From NCBI GenBank assembly GCA_964016875.1, contig OZ024721.1:39490210-39554209 (forward strand): 64,000 bases of DNA, in the 5' to 3' direction. The stretch is from Fallopia convolvulus. Its lineage: Eukaryota > Streptophyta > Magnoliopsida > Caryophyllales > Polygonaceae. The position numbers and the translations under genes were made by a program. Below, piece by piece: positions 32,089 to 42,688 of the stretch (position 1 is its first letter; every line of letters begins with the position of its first letter). The notes under the pieces were generated by a model that was not told the origin of the DNA, made no database searches, and saw nothing but the letters and a program-made list of their open reading frames with translations.

Positions 32089-34305
32089 TCATTGGCTTGG
32101 GAACAGGGCATCACAAAGCCGTGTCAAGACTTGTACAAGTTTTTCCTGGCCTTTGGCAATTTCTTCTTGGTCCCTTGCCATCTTTTCTTGTTCCCTGGCG
32201 ATCTTGTCAAGAGTGTTGGCAATGTGCACCAACATTGGAGTGTTCCCATCCTGAGTGCCTTCACCAGATGGCAGCCTTTCATGTTCCTCCACAGGCTCAG
32301 AGTGCCGCATCTTGTGGACAACAGAGATGTCCAGTTCCCTACCTATGGTGACCTCTTCCTGGGATGTGTCGTAGAGGCCCTCTCTTAGCAAGAGTTTCTT
32401 GATGAGGCCAGCATAAGGAAGGGAGTGGGATTTGGAAGCCATGCACTTCTCCATGTGCCCCAAGATTATGCGAGGAAGATTGATGGGCTTTTTGAGGAGG
32501 AAGTGGTAGAGGATAATGGCATCAGGGATGTTGATAACAAGGCGCTTCTCCTGGCGAGGGATCACCATATTGATGATGAATTGATGAGCCAGCTTTGCAA
32601 TGAGGGACAAGTGATGAGTAGAGGTGTCAGTGGTGGGAACACGGCCCTCGTAAATCGTGTTGTAAATCTCCTCACTGTTGAAGTTGCCCCAGCTCTTGGT
32701 GGGCAGTTCTTGTAGGCCCTGGACAGGGACTTGTAGTTGAAGGCAGATGGTGGAGGTTGTGAAGATGAAGTCATCGCCTTCGAGGGAGAGAGTTCCCTTG
32801 GTGCCGTTGTCATGGACCACAAAATGGTTGTAGAATCGGCGCACCTGAGAGGGATCAATGCTCACGGCCTCACTGCACATGTGTTCCCATCCTTGGGCCT
32901 TGATCAGGTCCCATAGTTGCTCGAGCCCTTCATCAACGAGCTGTTTTTCAAAGAGGATGAGTGGGGGAAGGAGCTTGCGATTCTCAGAGATATGGACTTT
33001 CTTGGGCTTTGCTCCTTTCCCTTTCTTCTTGGAGTTCCCCCTAGAGACCGTAGTCTTTCCTTTTTGCTGAGGGGGGTCAGCCGCTTCGATCAGCAGTGAG
33101 CGGGTCCTTTCCTCTGGGACCTGTGCCGACACCACCATTTGTTGTTCAGGAGCAGGGATGCTGGCAAACTCTTTGTAAGTGGGGGCCTCTTCTTCCTCTT
33201 CAGCGTCATCACTGGAGGTCCCTTCATCATTGGAGGAGGTCAGCCCTGTTTCCTCCTCGTCGTCTTCCTGACGAAGACTGCTTGTCTCAGCACTGTCAGT
33301 TGGTGTTGGGTTCCCTTCTTCTTGGGCTTTGCCCCCTTGATTTTCGGAAGGCCTGTTGAGTGCGCCTTCGAATTCTTTTTCGAGGGCCCTTAGTTGGGCT
33401 TCCTCTTCAGCAGCTCCCATCACGATGGGGGCATTGGCCTTCTGGCGAACAAGGACTCCGATGGGGAGATTATCCTCGTCGGAGTCGAGGTCTATTGTTT
33501 TCTGGGCCGAAGAAGATGGGGAAGGGAGTTTTAGTGTGGTGGGAGAAGAAGGAGGTAGAGGAGAGTTCGGTGGAGTTGGGACCTTGGAAGTGGAAGGAGG
33601 AGGAGTAGGGGTGCGAGCCTTGGGACTTGAGGTCCAAGAGGCAGATTTTGAAGGGATGGGAGATGTGGGAATGGGTGAGGTGGGTGGGGGAACTCTGAGG
33701 GAGGAAGAGGGTGGAGGGTTAGTAGTTCCCTCAACCATGGGAACAGGGGAGGAAGTGGTTATTGTGGAGTCCCTGGGACCGGAGGTTTCAGGGATTGATT
33801 GGGGACGAGGGAGAAAGAGCTTCTCGACCTCGGATGGGTGGATGACGGCATAGGCGTCAGGTTTGGATAGATTAAGGACCTCCTCCATGTTGAGGAGGGA
33901 TTTTTTCTTTGGAATGGGAAGAGATGGGGATGAAGAAGTGGAGATTTGTGAGTGTTTGCGTTTGGAGCTGTGTTTGGATTTTGAGGAATGGTGTTTGGAT
34001 TTGGAGGGGTCTTTGGACGAGTGTTTGTGTTTGGATTGTTTGGGTTTTTCGTATTTAGAAGGGGGTTGGGATCCGAAAGTGTCGACGATGCGAACTTCGG
34101 AGGAAGAGGTCGGCGGTGCTGGAGGTTGCGCCGCCGAGGGAGGTGGAAGAAAGGGACTTACATAATTGTAAAGTCCCTCGATGAGAGCATCGCGAAGAGC
34201 TTCATTTTGCTCCTTCTCGACGTCCGCCATCATGGTGAGGAAGAGAGCTTTAGGGTTGTTTTGGATCCATGCCTTCATCTCGGCATAAGAATGGGCTGGA
34301 GCCAT
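32089..34305 (-). CDS. SIRE accessory ORF (putative plant transposon protein domain), uninterrupted
   Basis: 738 residues if started at the ATG at 34305 (MAPAHSYAEMKAW); the open frame reaches back to an ATG at 34500 (803 residues). The downstream start is preferred because the upstream extension is low-complexity Ser/Leu/Phe. Order of parts: a short helical N terminus; a Lys/Ser/His-rich basic stretch (SKHKHSSKDPSKSKHH); Pro/Ser/Thr-rich linker; an acidic segment with SSNDEGTSSDDAEEEEE; a second basic patch (SKKKGKGAKPKK); a conserved globular block starting IKAQGWEHMC and including HQFIINMVIPRQ; and a C-terminal coiled coil (KIAREQEKMARDQEEIAKG). The globular block matches the plant family called putative plant transposon protein. 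There is no signal peptide or membrane segment, so the envelope label often given to this position is not supported. Unlike pol, it has no stop. Confidence 0.75.
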   Translation of the reverse strand: MAPAHSYAEMKAWIQNNPKALFLTMMADVEKEQNEALRDALIEGLYNYVSPFLPPPSAAQPPAPPTSSSEVRIVDTFGSQPPSKYEKPKQSKHKHSSKDPSKSKHHSSKSKHSSKRKHSQISTSSSPSLPIPKKKSLLNMEEVLNLSKPDAYAVIHPSEVEKLFLPRPQSIPETSGPRDSTITTSSPVPMVEGTTNPPPSSSLRVPPPTSPIPTSPIPSKSASWTSSPKARTPTPPPSTSKVPTPPNSPLPPSSPTTLKLPSPSSSAQKTIDLDSDEDNLPIGVLVRQKANAPIVMGAAEEEAQLRALEKEFEGALNRPSENQGGKAQEEGNPTPTDSAETSSLRQEDDEEETGLTSSNDEGTSSDDAEEEEEAPTYKEFASIPAPEQQMVVSAQVPEERTRSLLIEAADPPQQKGKTTVSRGNSKKKGKGAKPKKVHISENRKLLPPLILFEKQLVDEGLEQLWDLIKAQGWEHMCSEAVSIDPSQVRRFYNHFVVHDNGTKGTLSLEGDDFIFTTSTICLQLQVPVQGLQELPTKSWGNFNSEEIYNTIYEGRVPTTDTSTHHLSLIAKLAHQFIINMVIPRQEKRLVINIPDAIILYHFLLKKPINLPRIILGHMEKCMASKSHSLPYAGLIKKLLLREGLYDTSQEEVTIGRELDISVVHKMRHSEPVEEHERLPSGEGTQDGNTPMLVHIANTLDKIAREQEKMARDQEEIAKGQEKLVQVLTRLCDALFPSQ

Positions 34306-35064
34306 TTGAGAAAGGTTTGGGAAAGAGAGTGTTTTGGAAGTTTTCTCGAAGGAGGGAGGAGGCAAAGTTGCAGAGAAGGAGAGTGACAGGGAAGAATGAG
34401 GAAGAAGTAACCCAAAAGTGGTAAAGTAGGGTTTGATTGAGAAAGAGAGAGACGAGGGTAGAAAGGGAAGTTGAGAAAGGCCTCGATAACCGTTGGCCAA
34501 TAAGAGCGGAGATCCGTTTCAACTTCTCGAGCATGCCTCTGACACGCGTCGTTTTCTTCCAGGGGAAGTCTTTTAAATTTTTGAGTGCTTGGCCCAAAAC
34601 GCTTCAGAGTCTGACACAATTTCCCATTTCCTTAGTGACGGTTCATCTTTTCAGATCCAGTGTTCCCTTGCTTGTTAGCACCAGTTCCCATGATCTCTAG
34701 AAAGGTCGTATTGAGTGGAGAGGTTAGGGGAACTCACACTCAATTTTCTGTGAGGCTGAGGAACTCAAAAGAGAACCAGACAATTGCAACTCGATTTTGG
34801 GATAAAGAGTGGGGCTCATGAGAAACGTTTGTCTGGTCCTTAGCTTAGGGTAGGTTTTATGATCAACCGTCATAGTGGCTTGTAGAGAGGGTTAAAGGGA
34901 ACTCTGGTTGATCATTTTGGGTCAAAAGAAATAATGTTCCTCGATACACATCAAGCTCTAGACTAGTAATATGGCAAAATGAAAGCACTGAGTCCTACAG
35001 TTCCCTATCATGCATTTCTAGTTAGACTAATCAAGCATTGAGGGAGAGACAAACAGGGACTTGT

Positions 35065-35559
35065 TTAGTTTAGAGTTATCATCCCTAGAAGCATTCGAAA
35101 ACGCTGGTAGGGACGTCTGTCTAAAGCTTTGGTGAGAATGTCCGCAATTTGCTCTTCCGTTCTACAGTGTCGCATAGAGATGTTCCCATTTTCAACATTG
35201 TCACGTAGAAAATGATGCCTAATGTCTATGTGCTTAGTCCTAGAATGATGCACAGGATTTTTGAAAATGTTAATGGCACTAGTATTATCACAGAGTATAG
35301 GAACTGGGCCAAATGACATACCGTAATCCTGAAGTTGGGACTTGAGCCATAATACTTGGGAACAGCATGATGCGGCAGCCAAGTATTCTGCTTCAGCTGT
35401 GGAGAGTGCCACTGAATTTTGTTTCTTGGATCCCCAAGAGACTAGGCATGACCCAAGAAACTGGGCCATTCCTGATGTGCTCTTTCTATCAACTAGGTGC
35501 CCAGCAAAATCTGCATTTGTATAAGCAATGAGCTCAAGGGAACTGTTCCTTGGATACTA
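35065..35559 (-). pseudogene. SIRE RNase H
   Basis: Minus strand. The last pol segment follows an in-frame TAG (about 35557-35559) where relatives have Trp in a WYP-type motif. It has SLELIAYTNADFAGHLVD just before the next Met, then SCLVSWGSKKQNSVALSTAE, AEYLAAASCC, LCDNTSAINI and ADILTKALDRRPYQRFR. The acidic residues D (NADFAG), E (AEAEY) and D (CDNTSA) are present. It ends at a natural stop, ILTKAL...LGMITLN. Confidence 0.82.
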
Positions 35560-36051
35560 GAGGCACAAGTTGTCGTTCCCTTTGAGGTACCTGAAAATCC
35601 TCTTCACCTCTTTCAGGTGTGATTCTTTGGGATTAGCTTGAAAACGTGTACATAAGCACACTGAGAACATAATATCAGGCCTACTAGCAGTTAAGTATAG
35701 GAGAGATCCAATCATACCTCTAAAGTTCCTTTGATCGACACTTACCCCTGTTTCATCAGCATTGAGCCTGGAATTTGGGGAGATGGGAGTGTCAATGGGC
35801 CGTGAGTGGTCCATCCCATACTTGACTAGCATTTCTTTGATGTATTTCTGTTGATGAATCCTTGTTCCCTCCTTTGTTTGAGAAATCTGGAGTCCTAGGA
35901 AGAACGTGAGTTCCCCTATGAGACTCATCTCAAACTCACTACTCATGAGGTCCTTAAACTTCTCTACAAGAGTTTCGTTAGTTGCTCCAAAAACAATGTC
36001 ATCAACATAAACTTGAACAATCAAGATATCCTTAGACTCCTTTTTGAGGAA
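35557..36051 (-). pseudogene. SIRE reverse transcriptase, second half
   Basis: This ORF follows a TGA at 36049-36051 (context TAC CTT TGA GGT), probably derived from a CGA Arg codon. It has the catalytic YVDDIVFGAT box (residues ~6-15 of the ORF from 36024), GELTFFLGLQISQTKEG and IDTPISPNSRL, then YLTASRPDIMFSVCLCTRFQ and the RNase H boundary. Apart from the two stops at its ends, the segment is intact. Confidence 0.85.
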
Positions 36052-38412
36052 AAGAGTTTTGTCTATGGAACCTCAAAGGTATCCATGAGACAGAAGGAAC
36101 TGAGCAAACCTGTCATACCATGCTCGAGGAGCTTGTTTGAGTCTGTAGAGGGCCCGCTCCAGGAAGTAGACGTGGTTGGGTAGCTTCTCATCTTCGAATC
36201 CTGGGGGTTGGGCTACATATACTTCTTCCTTGAGGTGCCCATTGAGAAATGTCGTCTTCACATCCATCTGGTATAGCTTGAATCCTTTGTGGGATGCATA
36301 GGCTATGAGAAGGCGGATGGCCTCGATTCTTGCAACTGGTGCAAAGGTCTCGTCATAGTCGATTCCTTCTTCTTGTCTATAGCCTTGAGCAACCAGATGA
36401 GCCTTGTTCCTAGCTACGGCCCCAGTATCATCTAGCTTGTTCCGAAACACCCATCGAGTTCCTATGATGTTCTTGTTTTTAGGCCTTGGAATTAGCTTCC
36501 ATACCTTGTTCCTCTCAAATTGGTGTAGTTCTTCTTGCATAGCTTGAATCCAGTCTGGGTCCTTTAGAGCTTCTTTTATGCCTTTTGGTTCCACCATTGA
36601 GACAAAGGCATTAAAAGCACAAAAATTATTGAGAGAAGAGCGAGTTAGAACACCTTTTTCATATGCAGTGATGATGTTGTCGATGGGGTGATCTCTCTTT
36701 TGTTGGTAGTTTCTTGTTGGAATGTGTGAGACGTCAACCTGTTCCCTTGACTCTTCTCCATCTGTGTCTTGAGTTTCCCCTTCCTCAAGAGAGCAGTTAT
36801 GTTCAGCTTCTTCGCTGGGACTTTCGTCAGGATTCTCTTCGGAGTTCCCTCGTTGTTCCCCCTGAACACTAGATTTTGGTGAATTTTCATTTTGAGGAAC
36901 GAGAGAATTTGAGACATCTTGTGGTTCTTCTATTGAAGAGGGAACTTCAAAGGAGCTCTGATCTGTGGAGTTTTGATCTCCTTCGTTGTTCCCTGATTGT
37001 GGGGCATTGTTCCCACTTGGATAGTCTTCATCTTTCTTTCTTGGTTCATCCTCGTCGTCGTCTTCTTCTTGTCTGACCAGCTTAAACAGAGTTCCCTTTC
37101 CTTGAACCTCTGTTCCCATCTTTACAGACTTCTCGTCGAAGATGACGTGAATGCTTTCCTCTATCTTCTTGGTCCTCTTGTTATAGACCCTGTACGCCTT
37201 GCTATGGGAAGAGTATCCCAAGAATATCCCTTCATCGCTCCTGGGATCAAATTTGCCAAGGTTGTCTTTCCCATTGTTGTGGACAAAGCATTTGCATCCG
37301 AAGGTCCTAAGATGAGCGATATTTGGCTTTCTCCCTTTGATGAGCTCATAGGATGTCTTCTTGATCAAGGGTCTGATCATGGCTCGATTCAGGATATAAG
37401 TAGCTGTGGAGATGGCTTCAGCCCAAAAGTACTCTGGAACTCCGCTTTCAAACAACATCGTTCTAGCCATGTCTTCCAAAGTCCTGTTCTTCCTTTCGAC
37501 AACTCCGTTTTGCTGAGGAGTGCGAGGGGCCGAGAAGTTATGAGAGATCCCATTTTTGTCACAATATCTGAGGAACTGTGAGTTTTCAAACTCTGTTCCA
37601 TGATCAGATCTGAGAGCCTTTAGTTTGAGTCCCATGTTGACCTCCATTCTTGTGATTAGGACTTCGAATTCCTTGAAGGTATCTGATTTTGATCTCAAGA
37701 ATAGCACCCATGTGAATCGTGAAAAATCATCGATTAAAACAAACATGTACCTCTTTCCTCCATAGATTTCGGTGTGCATGGGACCACAAAGATCCATATG
37801 AATTAGTTCTAAGGGCCTGGTCGTGCTCACCATCCTTTTGGGCTTGAAGGAGGTCCTTTTTTGCTTTCCTCGAGCACAGGCTTCACACATCTTGACTCCT
37901 TCAAGGTTGATTTGTGGGAGACCAACGACGAGATCTTGTAGATAGAGCTTCAAGATTTGGTTCATACCTGCGTGTCCTAACCTTCGGTGCCAAAGTTCCG
38001 TTTCATCAAGGGAACTTGCCAAGCACAGTTTCCTTGGTGGCTCAAAGTTTGTATCCACCACATATATGTTGTTGGACCTTCTTCCTTTCAGGATGATTTT
38101 GTTAGTCTTCTTGTTGATCACTAGGCATTCCTTTGATTCAAAGGTGACGATGTTGTTCCCTTGATCACATATTTGAGAGACGCTCAAGAGATTGAATCCC
38201 AGATCTTTTACCAAGTTAACGTTGCTGATTTTGATTGATTTGTTGAGTAGCACTTCCCCTGTTCCTATGATCTCTCCTTTATTTTTGTTGCCAAAGGACA
38301 CGTGACCTCCTTCGGTCTTTGGGTGGAGTGAGGTGAGGTTGTCTTTGTTTCCAGTCATGTGGTTGGAACATCCACTGTCAATGACCCATGTGCTGTTCCC
38401 CCTCACTGCCAC
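36052..38412 (-). pseudogene. SIRE pol: protease, integrase, reverse transcriptase first half
   Basis: A 779-codon ORF in the same frame as gag. The protease active site DSGC is at residues ~12-15. The integrase zinc finger has H142, H147, C176 and C179, and the catalytic triad is D207, D270 and E306 (35 residues between D and E). A long acidic and Ser/Asn-rich linker (~430-590) follows. RT begins about residue 625 with NKVWKLIPRPKNKNIIGTRW and continues through YQMDVKTTFLNG and FLERALYRLKQAPRAWYDR. It ends at the TGA at 36049-36051. Two in-frame stops (TAA 38427-38425, TAG 38415-38413) separate it from gag. Confidence 0.88.
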
Positions 38413-38424
38413 CTACAAGAAAAG

Positions 38425-40413
38425 TTAGTTTTTGAGGACCCAGGCAAGATGACTCTTGCCTGGTTCCTTGCAAGGGAAGGCAGCCTCAAATAGCACATAA
38501 TCAGCAATGTTAATGTCACGAGAGTACTTGTTATAGGCAAGGTTCCTATGGTTGTTTCTTTTAATGGGAACTCTAGCAGGCTTGTTGGTTTGTTGATTCT
38601 GCTTGTTCCAGTACTCGTGGTTTTTCTGGGCTTGGGCCTTAGCTTTGGGACAGCTTTCCTTGTAGTGCCCATGAGCACCACAGTTCCAGCAGGTCTTATA
38701 GTATTCTCCTAGGTAATACTTAGGATGGGGTCTCTGTATCCTGTTCCTATCCATAGTTTCCTTGTTGTACACTCTAGACCTGTTTCCCTTAGCTATTTGA
38801 ACATACAACTTGTGTCCAGTGTTCCCAGTGTAATAATCTATTTCTCCATTCACCCCACTCTCCAGAACACGGATTTTCTCTTCCAAGTGTGCATTTTTCT
38901 GTTTCTCACACTGAAGCTCTAGGGCCCTGCACTCGTTCATCTCTTTTTCACTCAAGGGGGACTTCCCTTTTCTAGGGCTCTCTGACTCATACCCTATTCC
39001 GTGTCTGGCTGGGACAAACTTGGTTTGGGAACTAGAGGCTTCAGAGTTCCCTTTTGCTTTACTCAGATTTTGTAGAAGGGTGTTTTCATCACTTTCTAGG
39101 GTTTTAAGCTCATTTTCAAGTTCTACGATGTGAGACACATAAGACTGATGTTTTTCTAGAAGGGACACACAGTTGGGACATGGCTCTAGACCAACTAGTT
39201 CAGCATTTGTGTGTTCCGACTTTTCCAACTTCTTTTGCAATTTAATATTATCTTTGACAAGACTTGTGAGAATTTTGAGCAGTTCAGGTTTCTCATAATT
39301 TGACAAGGAAGCAAGAACGGATTCGGGGGTTACCTCACTGGGTTGTTCCCCAGTGGTTTCTCCTAAGGCCATGGCGCACATGTCAGGCTGAGCCCATGAT
39401 TCAGGCTCTTCGTCTTCATCGTCACTCCATGTGGCTATGTAGGCCTTTTTTCCTTTTCCTCGGTTGTCCGCCTCCTGAGGGCACTCCTTTGCAAAGTGTC
39501 CCTTCTTGTAACACTTGTAGCACGTTACATCCGAGAGGTCCTTTTCAGCAGATTTTCTTTGGGAACTCTGTCCTTTTCCTGAGTTCCCATAATTCTTCTT
39601 GAACTTACCTTTGTAGAAAGATTGAAGAGCTTTTGTTACAAGGACTAGCTCTTCATCCTCATCTTCTTCAGATTCTTCATGTTGCTCTTGTACTGCCTTG
39701 ATTAACTTTTCAAGTTTGAGAGCTATCCCCTGATGTGCTCGCTTTTGCTCCCTGTCATCTATCTTTCTCTTCTCATATCCCACCAGTTTTCCAAAAACCT
39801 GGTGGAGCATAAGAGCCCTGTTTTCGGGATTCTCTTTGAGCATCGTTCTTTCATTTGTCCATTCTCCAGTCAACCCGTTGAAGAGTTGTTGAACCTTCAT
39901 TTTGTTGGTGACTTCCTCTTTAGTGATCCCAAGGCCAGTCATCTTGGTGCAAAGTCCCTCAAAACGGGATTGGTAACTATCAACGGATTCTCCTATCTCC
40001 ATCTGGAAGGTGAAGAACTCCCTTCTTGCGTTCATCTGAAGATCTTCTCGGAGCTCTGAGTTCCCAATGTGCATTTGCTGAATGGCTTCCCACACTTCCT
40101 TTGCCGTGTCTAGGTTTGCCACTCTGTCGCAGTTTTGCATCGACATGGCATTCTTGAGGTACTGGATGGCTTTGAAGTTGGCCTCCATGCACTTGTACTC
40201 ATTAGGTCCCCATTTTGACAGGTCATTCTCAATTGCTGGATCAATTTTGAAGTTCCCTTTCTCAATGACGCACCAAGCTTGGTAGTCCTGGCTGCGCATC
40301 CAGTGCTTCACGTCGCGTTGCCAGACTTCGAATCTCCCAGTGATGATCCTTGGTGGCTTGCTGTTGTTGTGACCGACTTGGGTGAGTTCGTGAGCCAAGT
40401 TTGAAACCTGCGT
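38425..40413 (-). CDS. SIRE gag, probable start codon loss
   Basis: The structural protein of the element. The frame is open from within the LTR, but between the primer site and the gag core there is no ATG: an ACG at 40413-40411 (context GCA ACG CAG GTT) sits where the start should be. The first in-frame ATG is only at 40299, inside the conserved WQRDVKHWMRSQDY region. Then come the gag core (AIQYLKNAMSMQNCDRVANL, ESVDSYQSRFEGLC), a Lys-rich helix, a CCHC knuckle (CYKCYKKGHFAKEC), an acidic patch, a long coiled coil (LEKSEHTNAELV, LEKHQSYVSHIVELENELK) and a second knuckle (CWNCGAHGHYKESC). It ends at TAA 38425. No internal stop. Confidence 0.82.
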   Translation of the reverse strand, partial: TQVSNLAHELTQVGHNNSKPPRIITGRFEVWQRDVKHWMRSQDYQAWCVIEKGNFKIDPAIENDLSKWGPNEYKCMEANFKAIQYLKNAMSMQNCDRVANLDTAKEVWEAIQQMHIGNSELREDLQMNARREFFTFQMEIGESVDSYQSRFEGLCTKMTGLGITKEEVTNKMKVQQLFNGLTGEWTNERTMLKENPENRALMLHQVFGKLVGYEKRKIDDREQKRAHQGIALKLEKLIKAVQEQHEESEEDEDEELVLVTKALQSFYKGKFKKNYGNSGKGQSSQRKSAEKDLSDVTCYKCYKKGHFAKECPQEADNRGKGKKAYIATWSDDEDEEPESWAQPDMCAMALGETTGEQPSEVTPESVLASLSNYEKPELLKILTSLVKDNIKLQKKLEKSEHTNAELVGLEPCPNCVSLLEKHQSYVSHIVELENELKTLESDENTLLQNLSKAKGNSEASSSQTKFVPARHGIGYESESPRKGKSPLSEKEMNECRALELQCEKQKNAHLEEKIRVLESGVNGEIDYYTGNTGHKLYVQIAKGNRSRVYNKETMDRNRIQRPHPKYYLGEYYKTCWNCGAHGHYKESCPKAKAQAQKNHEYWNKQNQQTNKPARVPIKRNNHRNLAYNKYSRDINIADYVLFEAAFPCKEPGKSHLAWVLKN

Positions 40414-40439
40414 TGCTAACACAAATCTAGAGCAACCTT

Positions 40440-40451
40440 GCTCTGATACCA
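40440..40451 (-). other. SIRE primer binding site
   Basis: Minus strand TGGTATCAGAGC, the initiator-Met tRNA type, two bases from the LTR end. Confidence 0.92.
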
Positions 40452-40453
40452 AT

Positions 40454-41495
40454 TGTTGGATCGTAAACGAGTTAGCAAGAGCTTGGGAACTGGCTGTTAA
40501 GCTGTTCCCAAGGCAGCGGAAGAAATAATCGCAAGTAATTAAGACACTGAAAAAACACAGTTCCTTATAGAGGAACCCCACTACAACCAACTAGTTGTAT
40601 GGGTAAACCTCTACCTCCGCTTGGAGGATTTTGAATGACTTACTTATATTATTGATTTGTTGCTTAGTTACAAACAGCCAGATTCAAACTTCTCTGTTCC
40701 TACGAGTTCTACCTAACTCTAGCAATACTAATGAATCTTCTCAACTGAGTTCCTAAGCGAACAACAATCACTAAATAAGTAACTCAAACCTTACACCAAA
40801 TCGTAGTTCCCTTGCTCCTGGGAACTCGGCTTCACCGTCGTCGAGATCAGACACTCGCCGTCGGGGACTTCTCTTCTTCTTTTCTCTTTCTTTGTTGTGG
40901 ATATTTGTAAGTTCTGGGAGAAGTGCTCAATCCGAGCACTATTCATTTGGCTTTATACTCGAGTGAACTTGGGCTTCAATCGCATCTTTCATTTGTGTCC
41001 GAAATGCCCTTTGCTTGATGCCCAAGTTGTACTTTCTTCACATGTGACTTCGATTTGAACTAGGTCAACTTCTTGAGATGATCGGATCGTTGGATCAATC
41101 GTGACAGTCTGCTCCTCAGATTGTGCCTTCATCCTGTCCAAGACAGGATCCCGTGATATGCGCTGATCGGTCCTTGTCCTCACATGTGAGTTCCCATATC
41201 ATGGGAACTGTCCTCTGCTGAGTTCCTTTGAGAGAAACTCTTCATTGTGTAAGCCTGTGTTCTCTGGTCATTCCTGGGAGTTCTTATTTCATGGGAACTT
41301 TCGTCTTCAGAGTTCCCTTGATGGGAATTCTTCATTGTGTGCTCATTCATGGAAGTTCTTTGCTAAACCTGTGTTCCTTAGAAATACTTGATCAAGGCAC
41401 ATTAGTTCCCTTATAGCGTTTGTCATTATCAAAACTCGGAGAACTGTATCGTTGATCCGATGTTTAGAACCAGAGGTCCCAACATCGTTCCAACA
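40454..41495 (-). repeat. 5' LTR of SIRE element
   Basis: 1042 bp, TG...CA. On the minus strand a TATA-type box TATAAAG lies at 40957-40951. Short repeats of GGGAACT and AGTTCCC words fill the upstream (U3) half. Confidence 0.93.
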
Positions 41496-41500
41496 GCTAT

Positions 41501-42313
41501 TATTTCTGACGTGGGATTTGAGAATTTTTTTCCAACAAAGAGTCTTTTAATTAATAAAAAAATTTAAAAAAATCTTCACCTCATATTGAATAAGCATTTC
41601 AAATTGCCTAGCAGAAAACTCACTCTTCATTCTCTAAATAATAATATTACAGTACAAGAGGTGGTTGATGTATTGTTTCCCAAATCCCTGAGTTGTGATT
41701 GACCAACCACCACCCAGATTATAACTTCAAGATTGTATAAAAATCAAAAGTTTTCCAACACCTTTGGACTACAGACAACTGTTCAGTTTGATACTTGAGA
41801 GCAGATGAGATGGTCCTCAATTTGGATTTCTCTATTCAAGTCAATAACAACCTACAGATGATGAAACGCCCTAACAAATCATTGTCATAAATAAAAATAA
41901 TACTAATTTCTTGCTTCCATGTCTCAAACACTTGGGGGAAGACGTGTTTACTTGTTGGAATAGGATATGATAATTTGATCAGGATAATCGCCAAGTTCAA
42001 TTTGATGATCGGGTTGATCAGCTGAAGGATACTAAACCAAACACAGCCTAAGTTTGCTTATTTCCGATAAGCATTTTTGCCAAACACGGATCCGCAGTGC
42101 TTATTTTTGCAAATAAGCGACAGAGCGCTTATAAGCGGCCAATATAAGCATAACCAAACGCAACCTAAACTGATAACTTCTTGTATCCAAATATAACAAC
42201 TTATACCCAAATAACTTCTAATCATCATATGTACATACCTATCTAAATACCAGATATATGGAGTAAACATAGATCAAAGCCGGGAAATAAGTGTGCCTAA
42301 GAGAACAAGGTCA
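41501..42313. other. Intergenic, no gene seen
   Basis: AT-rich sequence continuing the target of the SIRE insertion. 42040-42170 holds several TTGCTTATTT and AAATAAGCG words facing each other (a possible small MITE), but no clean ends or target duplication were found. Confidence 0.4.
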
Positions 42314-42318
42314 TTACC

Positions 42319-42688
42319 TGTTGGATTAAGAAGAATGAGCAAAACCAATTTAGCAAAAGTAGCAAAGATGCAGTCTTTAAGCAAAACAATGCCTCAATGA
42401 AATATTGTTTTATTAAGGAAAAGATAGAAATCAATCAAGGAAGATAACCCTTCCAGGAGCCCAAGGCCTCGCCCGAATACTAATCTCTACATTCTGGATA
42501 ACCCCTCTCAAACAACCTTATACGTATTTATAATAAAAACAACTCATAACCTAACTTAACGCCCAAGGCAACTTAATAAATATAATAAACCCTATAATTA
42601 TTATCAGACCTTATAAATTAGGAAACTCTATTACTTCTAATATCCTTTCCCTTTCCTAGTATAAACGATATATCCTCCTTTCCTAACA
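42319..42688 (-). repeat. 3' LTR of Reina element
   Basis: 370 bp. It lacks three short insertions (3, 4 and 10 bp) found in its partner and has one extra base. A purine-rich TTGTTGGGGGTGGTATTG lies beside it on the minus strand. Confidence 0.9.

Larger units (their letters stand above)
30671..41495 (-). mobile_element. SIRE-type Ty1/copia retrotransposon, recent
   Basis: 1042-bp LTRs at 30671-31712 and 40454-41495 are flanked by GCTAT on both sides (30666-30670, 41496-41500). They differ at about 17 positions by eye (1.6%), the mark of a recent insertion. On the minus strand the primer site TGGTATCAGAGC (40451-40440) is followed by gag, protease, integrase, RT and RNase H, then a long accessory ORF and the 3' LTR. 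This order with an extra ORF after pol is that of the SIRE/Maximus lineage. Pol carries two nonsense codons (36049-36051 and about 35557-35559), so this copy is not autonomous now. Confidence 0.93.

Noticed and set aside
33096..34386. Several plus-strand ORFs opposite the SIRE accessory gene
   Set aside because: They are antisense shadows of a low-complexity but intact minus-strand ORF; only the minus-strand frame shows recognisable domains.
32089..34500. Envelope protein assignment for the SIRE accessory ORF
   Set aside because: There is no signal peptide, transmembrane segment or furin-like site; the conserved block matches a plant transposon-protein family instead.
42040..42200. Small MITE with AAATAAGC words
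   Set aside because: No matching inverted termini or target duplication could be defined.
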